Of a stretch of 64,000 bases of DNA, positions 9,525 through 18,679 are shown piece after piece. The notes under the pieces are model-generated. The model was not told the origin of the DNA and made no database searches. It worked only from the letters and a program-made list of their open reading frames with translations. The first letter of the stretch is position 1, and every line of letters starts with the position of its first letter. Made by a program: the position numbers and the translations under genes. This DNA comes from Bacteroidota bacterium. GTDB taxonomy: Bacteria; Bacteroidota; Bacteroidia; B-17B0; Aurantibacillaceae. The stretch covers positions 1-64,000 of the forward strand of contig JAAFIQ010000004.1 in the NCBI GenBank assembly GCA_013298715.1. Direction: 5' to 3'.

Positions 9525-10721
9525 TCAATCAATAACTCGCTCCATCATACACATATAAAACCCATCGTATCCGGCGCTTGGCAATAAACTATAGTCTTTA
9601 ATAAATTTAAACTCCTTATTCTCTAATAAAAATTTATCAACTTGGTTTTTATTTTCGCTTGGTAAAATGCTACAGGTGCTGTAAATTAACTTTCCACTAG
9701 CTTTCACCATTTCAGAATAACCATTTAAAATTTGAGTCTGTAGTTTTTTTGTTTTTTCAATCGTTTCTAAACTCAATTTCCATTTCGCATCTGGATTACG
9801 CTTTATTACGCCCAAGCCACTACAAGGCACATCAAGCAACACAACATCTGCTGTTTTGTGTAAGCGTTTAATAATTTTGGCATCTGATATCAATCGAGTT
9901 TCAATATTAAAGGCACCAGCACGTTTAGCACGTTTTTTTAACTCTTCTAATTTCCAAGCTTCCACATCCATACTCACGACTCTGCCTTTGTTTTGCATTA
10001 TGGCTGCTAAATGTAAACTTTTCCCTCCCCCACCAGCACATGCATCAATTACATAATCTGTGGGTTTAACTTCTGCAAACTCGCTTATCATTTGCGATCC
10101 TGTATCTTGCACTTCAAAGTTTCCTTTTAAAAACAACTCGTTTCTAAAAATATTTTCGCGTTTTACAAGTTGTAAAGCATTTGCAACACCTTCAACAGCT
10201 TCAGTTTCTATGCCACTTTCGTGCAATTTAGTTTTTAAATCCTTACAAGCAATTTTCAACGTATTAGCTCTAATTACAACATGCGCCTGTTTGTTCATGG
10301 CAATTGCTTCGGTTTGCCAATTTGTTTCTCCTATCTCTTTACTAGCCAAATCCCACAACCAATCTGGGTAAGATTGTGCAATAGGTAAATTTGTTTGCAG
10401 GAGCTCAAAATGTTGCTTTATAGCTTGAGGATTTACGTGTTTAAATTCATTCCAAGTTGGTAATTCGTACTCCTTTAAAACCAGCCAAACTGCAGTAATA
10501 AACCAATAATTTTTTGGCGATTGCGCTAGCTCTGCATACAACCTATAATATCGCACACAATCGTAAACGCCTTCTGCTACAAACCTTCTGTCTCTACTTC
10601 CCCATTTAGGATGTTGTTTAAATAATTTTTCTAATGCTTTATCGGCATAGCGGTTATTATTATACACATCGGTTAATGTTAGTGCAATAGCATCAACCAA
10701 ATTTTTAAAAATTTTCATCAA
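9525..10721 (-). CDS. RsmB-like 16S rRNA (cytosine-5) methyltransferase
   Basis: A 398-residue NOL1/NOP2/Sun-family methyltransferase. An N-terminal NusB-like helical region is followed by the Rossmann methylase core, with SAM-binding DACAGGGGKSLHLA (about residues 225-238). The two cysteines of the m5C mechanism are present in DVPCSGLG (near 300) and YSTCSILPSEN (near 350). RsmB methylates C967 of 16S rRNA in E. coli; specificity here is inferred. Two ATG codons are adjacent at the start. It lies on the same strand as the CCA enzyme, 81 bp away. Confidence 0.8.
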   Translation of the reverse strand: MMKIFKNLVDAIALTLTDVYNNNRYADKALEKLFKQHPKWGSRDRRFVAEGVYDCVRYYRLYAELAQSPKNYWFITAVWLVLKEYELPTWNEFKHVNPQAIKQHFELLQTNLPIAQSYPDWLWDLASKEIGETNWQTEAIAMNKQAHVVIRANTLKIACKDLKTKLHESGIETEAVEGVANALQLVKRENIFRNELFLKGNFEVQDTGSQMISEFAEVKPTDYVIDACAGGGGKSLHLAAIMQNKGRVVSMDVEAWKLEELKKRAKRAGAFNIETRLISDAKIIKRLHKTADVVLLDVPCSGLGVIKRNPDAKWKLSLETIEKTKKLQTQILNGYSEMVKASGKLIYSTCSILPSENKNQVDKFLLENKEFKFIKDYSLLPSAGYDGFYMCMMERVID

Positions 10722-10820
10722 CTAAAATAGCTCTAAAGGTATTAACAAATTTTAATTTCCTTTTAAATTAAGATGCCTAATTAATTAGAGAGTAGGTAAG
10801 TTAGACTTTTTATGATTGAT

Positions 10821-11060
10821 AGTTAGCTCCTATAGAGCCTTATAAATTAATTTCGTTTATTTAATACAAACATAACCCTACTAGGAGCTATTCTATACCC
10901 ATGCATTTGTTCTAAAGCAATTGCATCACTAAAAAAAATTATTGTAAGAAGCCTCGTCGAGGCTAACTTTTTATAAAAATATGAATGCTATCTCTAACAT
11001 TAGCTCCAGAGGAGCGACCTGTTTTTATAGTCTCAATCAAATAGTAGGAGTCGATTCTAC
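10821..11060. repeat. degenerate REP-like palindromic repeats
   Basis: The 446-bp gap between the RsmB-like gene and the next TPR gene holds no convincing ORF. It does contain several short imperfect palindromes of one style: TTAGCTCCTATAGAGCCT, ACTAGGAGCTATTC, AAGCCTCGTCGAGGCTAAC and TTAGCTCCAGAGGAGCGACC followed by TGTTTTTATAG. GCTCC-x-GGAGC cores with a downstream GACCTGTTT tail are widespread in Bacteroidota intergenic DNA and are thought to be REP-like or MITE remnants. They are not arranged with regular spacers, so this is not a CRISPR. Confidence 0.5.
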
Positions 11061-11167
11061 GGACGAACTAATTTAAGTTTATTATATACATTTTTTTTAA
11101 AATTCAAAACATAAAAACTAAAAAAAACAAGCTAAATTTATACTTTATTATTTAGTAAGAATTAGGT

Positions 11168-12583
11168 ATGAGCCAATTTGATGACGATGCAGAAGGGCAA
11201 GATGGTAAAGAGTTTGAAAAGAATTTAAAACGATTTGAAGATATGCTTGCCACTGGCGAGCACCATTTTTTTGACGCCGACGAAATTGAAGAAATAATTG
11301 ATTATTATCTTCAGTGGTACAACTATGATTTAGCAAAAAAAGCAATTGATTTTGGTATGGAACGCTTTCCATTTTCAACCATCATAAAAATTCGATATGC
11401 ACAGTATTTATCGAGTCAGCATTACACACACGAAGCCTTAACTATTTTAAATGAAGTTGAGCAAATAGAACAAAGTAATTTTGAACTTTATATGGCACGT
11501 GGTTATATCTACAGCCAAATGGGACTAGGAGAGCAAGCTATAGAAAATTTTAAAAATGCTTTGCCTTTAGCTGAGTATAAAGATGAAGTGTATGTGGCCT
11601 TAGGAATTGAATTTTTAAACGAAGATAAACCCGAAGACGCCTTGTACTATTTAAAAAAGGCAATTGCAGCAAATCCTAAAAACGAAGTGGCGTTAAACGA
11701 AATATCGTTGTGCTTTGATTTAACTGGAAAAAGCAACGAAGCTGTTGGTTTTTTTGAAAAATATATAGATAATTATCCATACAGCTATTACGCTTGGTTT
11801 AATTTAGGTTTGGCTTACAACAGGTTGAGCATGTTTGAAAAAGGCATTGAAGCGTATGATTTTGCAATAGCCATTAACGAACAATTTAGCTCTGCCTACT
11901 TCAACAAAGCCAATTCTTTAGCCCAACTTAATAGATTTGAAGAAGCAATTACGGTTTATAAAGAAACCTTTAAGTACGAAGATAATGAGCCAACCACCTA
12001 TTACTACATTGGCGAATGCTACGAAAATTTAGATAGATTTGAGGATGCCTTAATTAACTATAATAAGTGTGTGAAGTTAGACCCTGCTAATGCGGATGCA
12101 TGGTTAGGAATAGGGGTTGTTTTAGATGGATTAAACCGTTTAACAGAAGGAGTACACTATGTTAAAAAAGCAATAGAAATAAACCCTAATGAGCCTGAGT
12201 ATTGGTTTGTATTTGCCGAAGTGCAAGAAAAATTAGGCTTTACAGAAGAGGCAATAATGGCTTACCAACGTGTACTGGAGTTAGAGTACAACGAGGTAGA
12301 TATTTGGTTAGCCTATAGCGGAATACTGCACAAAGAAGGTTATTTTAAAGATGCCGTTGAAAATATTTTGCAAGGAATAAAAAGTTTTCCTGATGTAGCA
12401 GAATTATATTACAGATTAAGTGTATTTTTACTCGAGCGCGATAGTAGAAAAGAAGGTTTAGGATATTTAGAACAAGCATTGAATCTAGATTATCAAAAAC
12501 ACGCCGATTTGTTTTTATATTGCCCATTATTACAAAACGATACCGATGTTGTTAATTTAATAAGTTTATACAGTAAAAAATAA
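11168..12583 (+). CDS. cytoplasmic TPR-repeat protein
   Basis: A 471-residue protein without a signal peptide. The acidic N-terminus is followed by about a dozen tetratricopeptide repeats over residues 40-450, for example AYFNKANSLAQLNRFEEAI and YYYIGECYENLDRFEDALI. It is very likely a scaffold or adaptor. The stop codon is 2 bp from the start of the phosphosulfolactate synthase gene, and the rhodanese and DedA genes follow closely, so they probably share one transcript. No enzymatic domain is seen and the partner is unknown. Confidence 0.75.
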   Translation: MSQFDDDAEGQDGKEFEKNLKRFEDMLATGEHHFFDADEIEEIIDYYLQWYNYDLAKKAIDFGMERFPFSTIIKIRYAQYLSSQHYTHEALTILNEVEQIEQSNFELYMARGYIYSQMGLGEQAIENFKNALPLAEYKDEVYVALGIEFLNEDKPEDALYYLKKAIAANPKNEVALNEISLCFDLTGKSNEAVGFFEKYIDNYPYSYYAWFNLGLAYNRLSMFEKGIEAYDFAIAINEQFSSAYFNKANSLAQLNRFEEAITVYKETFKYEDNEPTTYYYIGECYENLDRFEDALINYNKCVKLDPANADAWLGIGVVLDGLNRLTEGVHYVKKAIEINPNEPEYWFVFAEVQEKLGFTEEAIMAYQRVLELEYNEVDIWLAYSGILHKEGYFKDAVENILQGIKSFPDVAELYYRLSVFLLERDSRKEGLGYLEQALNLDYQKHADLFLYCPLLQNDTDVVNLISLYSKK

Positions 12584-12585
12584 TT

Positions 12586-13377
12586 ATGCCATTACACTAT
12601 AATAATAAATTATCCTTTTTACCCGAAAGAACCGAAAAACCCCGCAGAAACGGAGTTACTATGGTAATGGATAAAGGTATAAGTTTGCGCCAAGCCGAAG
12701 ATATGATTGCAAGCAGCAGTGATTATATTGATTTTGTGAAGTTAGGATTTGGTACGTCTATCATTTCTAAAAACGTAAAAGAAAAAGTTAAACTCTACCA
12801 ACACGCAGGTATAAAAGTTTATGTTGGCGGCACCTTGTTTGAAGCCTTTGTGGTTAGAAATAAATTTGACGACTATGTAAAATACATTAGCGATTTTGGA
12901 TTAGATTCGGCAGAAGTAAGTGATGGAAGCATAACAATTGACCATGACAAAAAATGCGAATACATTGCAACCTTGGCAAAAAATTTTACGGTACTAAGCG
13001 AAGTTGGTAGTAAAGAAGAAGGTGTAATTATTCATCCGCAACGTTGGATAAAAATGATGGAAAGTGAGCTACAAGCTGGTTCATTTAAAGTAATTGCCGA
13101 GGCGCGTGAAAGTGGTACTGTAGGTATTTTTCATAAAAACGGAAGTGCGCATACCATGCTCATTAACCGCATTGTAAATAAAGTAAAACTTGAAAACATT
13201 ATTTGGGAAACCCCACAAAAAAGCCAACAAGTTTATTTTTTAAAATTATTTGGTGCCAATGTAAACGTTGGTAATATTGGTGTGGATGATGTTATACCTT
13301 TAGAAACCTTGCGTATAGGGCTACGTGGCGATACATTTTTTACATTTTTACCCGAAGAATTAAAACAACCACTATAA
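12586..13377 (+). CDS. comA: phosphosulfolactate synthase family protein
   Basis: A 263-residue TIM-barrel protein of the ComA family. Family ComA adds sulfite to phosphoenolpyruvate to give phosphosulfolactate. Family-like stretches include VTMVMDKGISL, DYIDFVKLGFG, VYVGGTLFEAF, DSAEVSDGSI, VIAEARESG and GANVNVGNIG, spread over the full expected length. In methanogens the product feeds coenzyme M. In Bacteroidota, which make no coenzyme M, a role in making sulfonated precursors such as cysteate for sulfonolipids is plausible but inferred. The gene sits directly after a TPR gene, which gives no metabolic hint. Confidence 0.82.
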   Translation: MPLHYNNKLSFLPERTEKPRRNGVTMVMDKGISLRQAEDMIASSSDYIDFVKLGFGTSIISKNVKEKVKLYQHAGIKVYVGGTLFEAFVVRNKFDDYVKYISDFGLDSAEVSDGSITIDHDKKCEYIATLAKNFTVLSEVGSKEEGVIIHPQRWIKMMESELQAGSFKVIAEARESGTVGIFHKNGSAHTMLINRIVNKVKLENIIWETPQKSQQVYFLKLFGANVNVGNIGVDDVIPLETLRIGLRGDTFFTFLPEELKQPL

Positions 13378-13392
13378 AAAATTAAGAATAAA

Positions 13393-13695
13393 ATGAAAGA
13401 GATTACAGCTAGCGAGTTAAAAAAACTGAAAGATGAAAACGCAGATTTTCAGTTGATAGATGTACGCGAAGAATACGAATACGATGAAGCAAACATTAAC
13501 GGCTTACTAATTCCGATGGGAGAAGTAATGGACAACGTTGAAAAAATTGATAAAACAAAACAAGTAGTAGTGCATTGCCGCAGCGGAAAACGCAGTGCTA
13601 CTGTTATTGGCGCTTTAGAAAGTAATTTTGGCTATACTAATTTATATAATTTAAAAGGTGGCATTTTAGCTTACCTCGAAGAGTTTGGAGGATAA
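13393..13695 (+). CDS. rhodanese-like domain protein
   Basis: A single rhodanese domain of 100 residues, cytosolic, without signal peptide. The substrate loop is HCRSGKRSA with the active-site cysteine near residue 57; the N-terminal LIDVREEYEYDEANI and the C-terminal GGILAY are both typical. Such small rhodaneses carry sulfane sulfur as a persulfide. It lies 15 bp after the ComA-family gene and 1 bp before the DedA gene. The shared sulfur theme with ComA is suggestive but not proof of a pathway link. Confidence 0.85.
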   Translation: MKEITASELKKLKDENADFQLIDVREEYEYDEANINGLLIPMGEVMDNVEKIDKTKQVVVHCRSGKRSATVIGALESNFGYTNLYNLKGGILAYLEEFGG

Positions 13696-13696
13696 T

Positions 13697-14332
13697 ATGA
13701 TTGAAATTTTTAAACACTTATGGCCTTTAAACATTGAAAATTTTCAATGGATTTTTGATCATTACGGCACAGCAATTTATGTTATTTTGTTTTTAATAAT
13801 TTTTATTGAAACGGGTTTAGTAGCAATGCCCTTTTTGCCTGGCGACTCCTTATTATTCGTTGCAGGAATATTTGCGCGTAACGGCTTATTAGATTTTGCT
13901 GCTTTATTTTTTCTGCTCTTTTTAGCGGCTGTGCTTGGCGACAATTGTAATTACTGGATTGGGCGCAAACTGGGCCTAAAAGTATTTAATATAAAGTTTA
14001 AAGGAAAACCAATTGTAAAACAAGAGTACCTAACCAAAACCGAAGAATTTTTTGGAAAGTACGGAACCAAGGCAATTATTATGGCGCGATTTGTACCCTT
14101 TGTTAGAACCTTTGCACCCTTTGCCGCAGGCGTTGGCAAAATGGATTACAAAAAATACTTTCTGTTTGATGTGTTAGGCGGCGCATTATGGATAGGAAGC
14201 TTAACAACAGCAGGTTACTTTTTAGGTGGCTTTGAAATTATCCGCAAAAAAATTGATTTAATTTGCATAGGAATTATTTTAATATCTGTATTACCTATTA
14301 TTATTGGGTATTTTAAAGGGAAGAGGAAGTAG
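13697..14332 (+). CDS. DedA family membrane protein
   Basis: A protein of about 211 residues with several transmembrane segments. The DedA/SNARE-associated hallmarks are present: MPFLPGDSLLFVAG in the N-terminal part, and ARFVPFVRTFAPFAAGVGKM followed by GGALW near the middle. DedA proteins are inner-membrane transporters, some shown to flip undecaprenyl phosphate or phospholipids. The ATG one base after the rhodanese stop is preferred over an upstream in-frame TTG that would overlap the rhodanese gene. Confidence 0.85.
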   Translation: MIEIFKHLWPLNIENFQWIFDHYGTAIYVILFLIIFIETGLVAMPFLPGDSLLFVAGIFARNGLLDFAALFFLLFLAAVLGDNCNYWIGRKLGLKVFNIKFKGKPIVKQEYLTKTEEFFGKYGTKAIIMARFVPFVRTFAPFAAGVGKMDYKKYFLFDVLGGALWIGSLTTAGYFLGGFEIIRKKIDLICIGIILISVLPIIIGYFKGKRK

Positions 14333-14375
14333 AGAAATGTGATTAGACTTATTGTTTTCAGTACTCACGCGCAAA

Positions 14376-14822
14376 ATGATAATAATATTCAATAAAAAAA
14401 TAAATAAGTCTATCTATATAGATGAATCTTTGCCGCAAGTAGATTTTGCGGTAAATGACTGGCAGGAAGACAATCCTCATCTTATAATAAAACTACAAGA
14501 CATTAATTTTTCACATCATGCATTGACTTGTGAAGATTGTTCTGCTTTTCAACAATCCTTCGGGACTGAAACTGCAGACTGGTATGTGCAATACTTAGGA
14601 AAAATTCAGAGATTAGATTTATCGACTTTAGGCAAAAATCATTCGGAGAATCAGTTAAACTGGACAATGTCATATTTTTTTTCTGGCTCTACAATTAAAT
14701 TAAATTTGGACACTGACACGATAGACTCTCTTCGAGAAAAATTAAAAATCAAAGAGGAGCTTGAAGATTATATCGGTTGTCAAAAAATTTTCGATAAAAT
14801 AAAAGCAATTGAAAGTCAATAA
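14376..14822 (+). CDS. small hypothetical protein with a UVR-like C-terminal helix pair
   Basis: A protein of about 148 residues; the ATG at this position is chosen over an upstream TTG. The C-terminal 30 residues (IDSLREKLKIKEELEDYIG, then CQKIFDKIKAIE) resemble the UVR motif of UvrB, UvrC, McsA and ClpC, a helical hairpin for protein contacts. The central part contains HHALTCEDCSAF and matches nothing I recognise. It follows DedA at the end of the run. A role as an adaptor is possible but unproven. Confidence 0.55.
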   Translation: MIIIFNKKINKSIYIDESLPQVDFAVNDWQEDNPHLIIKLQDINFSHHALTCEDCSAFQQSFGTETADWYVQYLGKIQRLDLSTLGKNHSENQLNWTMSYFFSGSTIKLNLDTDTIDSLREKLKIKEELEDYIGCQKIFDKIKAIESQ

Positions 14823-15191
14823 AATTTAACCTGTCCTATAAAGGCTAACTTCTCGCCACCTTCCTCTATTAATAATTGAAATATAATTATTTGCAGTAAA
14901 CAAAAAAGAAAAAAATTAACAGCGTAATAAAATCTGATACTTTTAAAGATTCTCCTTTTGTTTCACTTAAAAAGTTTTTGTACAAAAACTCATTTATTTC
15001 TAATATTAAACAATTTAACTTTTGAATTTCCCACTCTCAAATTCAAGCAATACTAAAAGCCTCTATTTTATTAATATTTTTTTATTTTCAAAATAATCTT
15101 TATACTTTTCAACACACCACAAAACCTATCAACACCTAGCCCTAAAAACTGCTTAAAATAGTATATTTAGCTTCGGATTTTAAATGCCCTT
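14823..15191. other. gene-free AT-rich spacer upstream of the type IIG enzyme
   Basis: No ORF with coding character and no clear terminator are visible. TATATTTA at 15162-15169 is one base off the Bacteroidota -7 consensus TAnnTTTG and lies 23 bp before the restriction enzyme start, so it may be its promoter. No TTTG is seen at the right distance upstream. Confidence 0.35.
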
Positions 15192-18155
15192 ATGACTAAA
15201 GACCAAACTAAAGTTATTATCGAAAAATTAGTAAATCGTTATGCCGAGCAGCAAAAATCATATCACGCTGCAGATTATAACGAAACTAAAACACGCCGCG
15301 ACTTCATTGACCCATTCTTTAAAGCGCTTGGTTGGGATATGGATAACGAGCAAGATGTTGCCGAACCTTACAGAGAGGTTGTGCATGAAGATAAAGTAAG
15401 GGTACAAGGAAAATTAAAATCACCTGACTATGGTTTTCGTTTGCAAGGTGCTAAAGACCGATTGTTTTTTGTTGAAGCTAAAAAACCATCGGTTGCTTTA
15501 AAGGCTAATAAAGAAGCTTCTTTTCAAGTTCGTCGCTATGGTTGGAATTCGCGAGTACCCATTTCCATTTTAACTAATTTTGAAGAGTTTATCGTTTACG
15601 ATTGCTCTAAAAAACCAAGCATTACAGATAGTGCCGTTTACTCACGCCTAAAAATAATTACTTACGACCAATTTTTACAAGAGTTCGATTTTATTTACGA
15701 TACTTTTAGCCGCGAAGCTGTTGTTAAAGGTCGTTTTGATAACTATGTAAAAAGCGACACCGCTAAAAAAGGCACGGTTACACCTGACAAAGATTTCGTA
15801 AACAGCCTCGAAGAATGGCGCCGTTTTATAGCTATTGACATTGCACGTAACAATTTAAAGTTAAACGAAGACGAACTCAACTTTGCTGTTCAATTAATCA
15901 TCGACCGTTTAATTTTCCTTCGCTTTTGCGAAGACCGCGGTGTTGAACCCTACGGACAATTAAAAAGCGCCGTTGCCAAAGGCAGTGCTTACGAGCAATT
16001 ACACGACATATTTTTAACGGCCGACAATAAATACAACTCAGGCTTATTTGATTTTGATAAAGATAAAATTACTCAGGGCTTAAAGGTTACCAATAAAGTC
16101 ATTAAAGGCATTATTGACGATATGTACTACCCATTAAGCCAGTACGACTTTAAAGCCTTGCCGGTAGAAGTATTAGGTAACGCTTACGAACAATTCCTTG
16201 GTAAAGTAATTCGTATCAATAAAGCGCACCATGCCGTTATTGAAGAAAAACCCGAAGTACGCAAAGCAGGTGGCGTGTTTTATACCCCGCAGTATATTGT
16301 AGATTATATTGTTGAAAATACAGTAGGTAAATTAATTGCAGGTAAAACACCAAAAGAAATTGAAAAAATTAAAATTGTTGACCCTGCCTGTGGCTCCGGT
16401 TCATTCTTATTAGGCGCTTTCGATTACTTATTGAAATTCCACCAAAACTATTATCATCAAAACCCGCCATCAGCAAAAAGTGGCATTATTACACCTAGTG
16501 GCACATTAAGCACTGCCGAAAAAAAGAAAATATTACTCAACAATATTTACGGGGTTGATTTAGATGCCAATGCTGTAGAGGTAAGTAAATTGAGTTTGTT
16601 GTTAAAATGCATGGAAGGCGAAACCGAAGCCAGCATTAAGCAACAAATAACCATGTTTAATGAGCGTGTGTTGCCAGATTTAGATAATAACATTAAAGAT
16701 GGAAACAGTTTAATAGATACAGATATTTACGATAGTGAATTAGATTTTGGCGAAGAGAAAAAAATAAAACCTTTCTCATGGGAAAAGGCTTTTCCAGAAG
16801 TTTTTAATCGTAATGTTAAAGAAGATAAAAGTTTATTATATAAAGCTCAGTATAACAAAGTAAAAAAACTAGATGATGATACAAATGATTTAATTAATAT
16901 GTTATCTGTTTCTGAACCAAAATCTTTTTATGGCAAAAATAACGGAGGTTTTGATATTGTAATTGGAAATCCGCCTTATGTAAAAGTTACAGATACTGAG
17001 ATATTTAATTATTTTCAAAATAAATATTTGTATCAAGATTATCAACAAGATTTATATTTATTATTTTTAGAACGATACAGCCATTTGCTAGTAAAAGGTG
17101 GCTTACTTGGAATTATTATCCCAAATACATGGTTGCAATCTATTAAATTTAGAAATATTAGAAAATATTTAATTGCTAATTATTTTTGGGATAAAATATT
17201 GCATAATAAAGACCATGTATTTGAAGCCATTGTGGATACTCATGTTTTAATATTTCAAAAAAACAAAATACTCAAAAACAAAGAAATCATAATTGATGTT
17301 TCTTTAAAAAAAGACATTAGTAACTACCAAACAATTAATCAATACGAACTTCCTGATGACGGAGAAGTTATAAATATTATTTCAAAAGACACAGATAAAA
17401 AAACATTCGATAAAATAAAAAGTAAATCAACTTTTATAAAAGATATTTCTAAAGTATATAATGGAGTGAAGCCATTTGAGAAAGGAAAAGGGTTTCCTGC
17501 TCAAACAGAAAAAATTTTAGAAGAAAAACCTTATGTAATTGAAAATAATGATAAACCAAAAGGAAAAAACTGGCTTCCATTATTAAGAGGTAGTTTAATA
17601 AATCGTTATCTTAATCTATGGGAAAACAATAGTTGGATACAATATGGAGAATGGTTAGCGGCACCAAGAAATCCAGAGATATTTAAAGCAACTGAAAAAA
17701 TAGTTATTCGTCAAACTGGAGATAGTATTATTGCTACAGTAATAAGTAAGGATATTATTTGTAGAAATAATTTACACATTGTTATCTCTGAAAAATTAAA
17801 TCATAAATTATTATTGGGCATTATAAATTCTAAGCTAACTAATTTTTATTATTATCAAATAAACCCAGAAAAAGGTGAGGCTCTTGCTGAAGTTAAGAAA
17901 ACACACGTAGAACAATTACCAATCCCATTATTTAAGAGAGACGACATAAAATCTCATGATGAAATAATTAAACATGTAGATTTGCTGTTACAACTCAACG
18001 AAGAATTAAAAGAGGTAAAACTTCAAACAAAAATTGATCAGATAAAACAACGCATTGAACACGCTGAAGATAAAATAAATAAATTAGTTTATGAGTTGTA
18101 TGATTTAACTCCTGAAGAAATTGCAATAATTGAACACACAGTATCCCCCTCTTAG
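15192..18155 (+). CDS. type IIG restriction-modification enzyme (Eco57I/TaqI-like methylase)
   Basis: A 987-residue fusion typical of single-chain restriction-modification enzymes. An N-terminal PD-(D/E)xK nuclease shows SPDYGFRL then FFVEAKKPS near residue 95. A helical connector follows. The N6-adenine methylase core carries SAM motif I DPACGSGSFLLG near 396 and the catalytic NPPY in IVIGNPPYVK near 592. The C-terminal third resembles the TaqI-like target recognition domain and ends in a coiled coil. It should both methylate and cut DNA at one site, so no partner subunit is needed. The last codons run into the palindrome cluster, giving the ending TVSPS. Codon use and position suggest an acquired defence gene. 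Confidence 0.88.
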   Translation: MTKDQTKVIIEKLVNRYAEQQKSYHAADYNETKTRRDFIDPFFKALGWDMDNEQDVAEPYREVVHEDKVRVQGKLKSPDYGFRLQGAKDRLFFVEAKKPSVALKANKEASFQVRRYGWNSRVPISILTNFEEFIVYDCSKKPSITDSAVYSRLKIITYDQFLQEFDFIYDTFSREAVVKGRFDNYVKSDTAKKGTVTPDKDFVNSLEEWRRFIAIDIARNNLKLNEDELNFAVQLIIDRLIFLRFCEDRGVEPYGQLKSAVAKGSAYEQLHDIFLTADNKYNSGLFDFDKDKITQGLKVTNKVIKGIIDDMYYPLSQYDFKALPVEVLGNAYEQFLGKVIRINKAHHAVIEEKPEVRKAGGVFYTPQYIVDYIVENTVGKLIAGKTPKEIEKIKIVDPACGSGSFLLGAFDYLLKFHQNYYHQNPPSAKSGIITPSGTLSTAEKKKILLNNIYGVDLDANAVEVSKLSLLLKCMEGETEASIKQQITMFNERVLPDLDNNIKDGNSLIDTDIYDSELDFGEEKKIKPFSWEKAFPEVFNRNVKEDKSLLYKAQYNKVKKLDDDTNDLINMLSVSEPKSFYGKNNGGFDIVIGNPPYVKVTDTEIFNYFQNKYLYQDYQQDLYLLFLERYSHLLVKGGLLGIIIPNTWLQSIKFRNIRKYLIANYFWDKILHNKDHVFEAIVDTHVLIFQKNKILKNKEIIIDVSLKKDISNYQTINQYELPDDGEVINIISKDTDKKTFDKIKSKSTFIKDISKVYNGVKPFEKGKGFPAQTEKILEEKPYVIENNDKPKGKNWLPLLRGSLINRYLNLWENNSWIQYGEWLAAPRNPEIFKATEKIVIRQTGDSIIATVISKDIICRNNLHIVISEKLNHKLLLGIINSKLTNFYYYQINPEKGEALAEVKKTHVEQLPIPLFKRDDIKSHDEIIKHVDLLLQLNEELKEVKLQTKIDQIKQRIEHAEDKINKLVYELYDLTPEEIAIIEHTVSPS

Positions 18156-18241
18156 AGGGGGTGTCCGTAGGACGGGGGAGGAAATAAGCAACAAGTAAAT
18201 TTCCTCCCCCTGCCCCCTCTAGGAGGGGGATAAGCTGTGTG
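18135..18241. repeat. nested palindrome cluster (C/G-run repeat) before the DUF559 gene
   Basis: The segment is strikingly GC-rich and almost entirely self-complementary. CCCCCTC/GAGGGGG pairs at each end. GGGGGAGGAAAT pairs with ATTTCCTCCCCC across the middle. The outermost arms CACACAG-TA-TCCCCCTC and GAGGGGGATA-AG-CTGTGTG are themselves inverted. It overlaps the 3' end of the type IIG gene and lies 37 bp before the DUF559 gene. It may act as a terminator for the upstream gene, or mark an insertion boundary. Confidence 0.6.
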
Positions 18242-18277
18242 CCAAAAGAAAACAGAAAAGACGGAAGAAAAAATTGA

Positions 18278-18679
18278 ATGAATAAAAACGAAACATATAA
18301 TCACTATAACAAAAACCTTCAACCTTTTGCCAGCGAAAACCGCAAACAAATGACCAAGGCCGAAGCATGTTTGTGGAAATATGTTTTAAAAGCAAAAATG
18401 AAAGGTTATACATTTAACCGTCAACGCCCTGTTTTAAACTACATAGCGGATTTTATGTGTAAAGAATTAAAATTAATTATAGAAGTAGATGGTATAACAC
18501 ACACATTTGAAAAAGTAATTGAAAATGATAAAATAAGGCAAACTAAACTTGAAGAGTATGGATTTACTGTCATTCGTTTTACAGATAACGACGTGTTAAG
18601 TAATATTGAAAGTGTAAGAAGAAGTATTTTGGTTACTCTTGAAAACTTAAAAGCAACTAATGGAGCCAACAGAAATTAA
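18278..18679 (+). CDS. DUF559 family (Vsr-like) endonuclease
   Basis: A 133-residue protein of the DUF559 family, a PD-(D/E)xK-fold group related to very-short-patch repair endonucleases. Diagnostic segments are MTKAEACLWKYV, FNRQRPVLNYIADFMC, the acidic active-site strand LKLIIEVDGITH, and the C-terminal EYGFTVIRFTDNDVL. The biochemical role of the family is not settled. It lies between a type IIG enzyme and an unrecognised gene whose start overlaps its last 20 bases. Vsr proteins commonly accompany DNA methylases. Confidence 0.8.
   Translation: MNKNETYNHYNKNLQPFASENRKQMTKAEACLWKYVLKAKMKGYTFNRQRPVLNYIADFMCKELKLIIEVDGITHTFEKVIENDKIRQTKLEEYGFTVIRFTDNDVLSNIESVRRSILVTLENLKATNGANRN

Noticed and set aside
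10740-11100. Possible CRISPR array
   Set aside because: The repeats are short palindromes at irregular spacing with differing sequence, no unique equal-length spacers and no cas genes nearby.
13685-13696. Upstream TTG start for the DedA protein
   Set aside because: It would overlap the rhodanese gene, and the ATG one base after its stop is the natural start.
15192-18155. Separate methylase gene of the type I island
   Set aside because: The nuclease and methylase are in one chain with NPPY and a TaqI-like C-terminal domain, and it is 14 kb from the type I operon; it is a self-standing type IIG enzyme.
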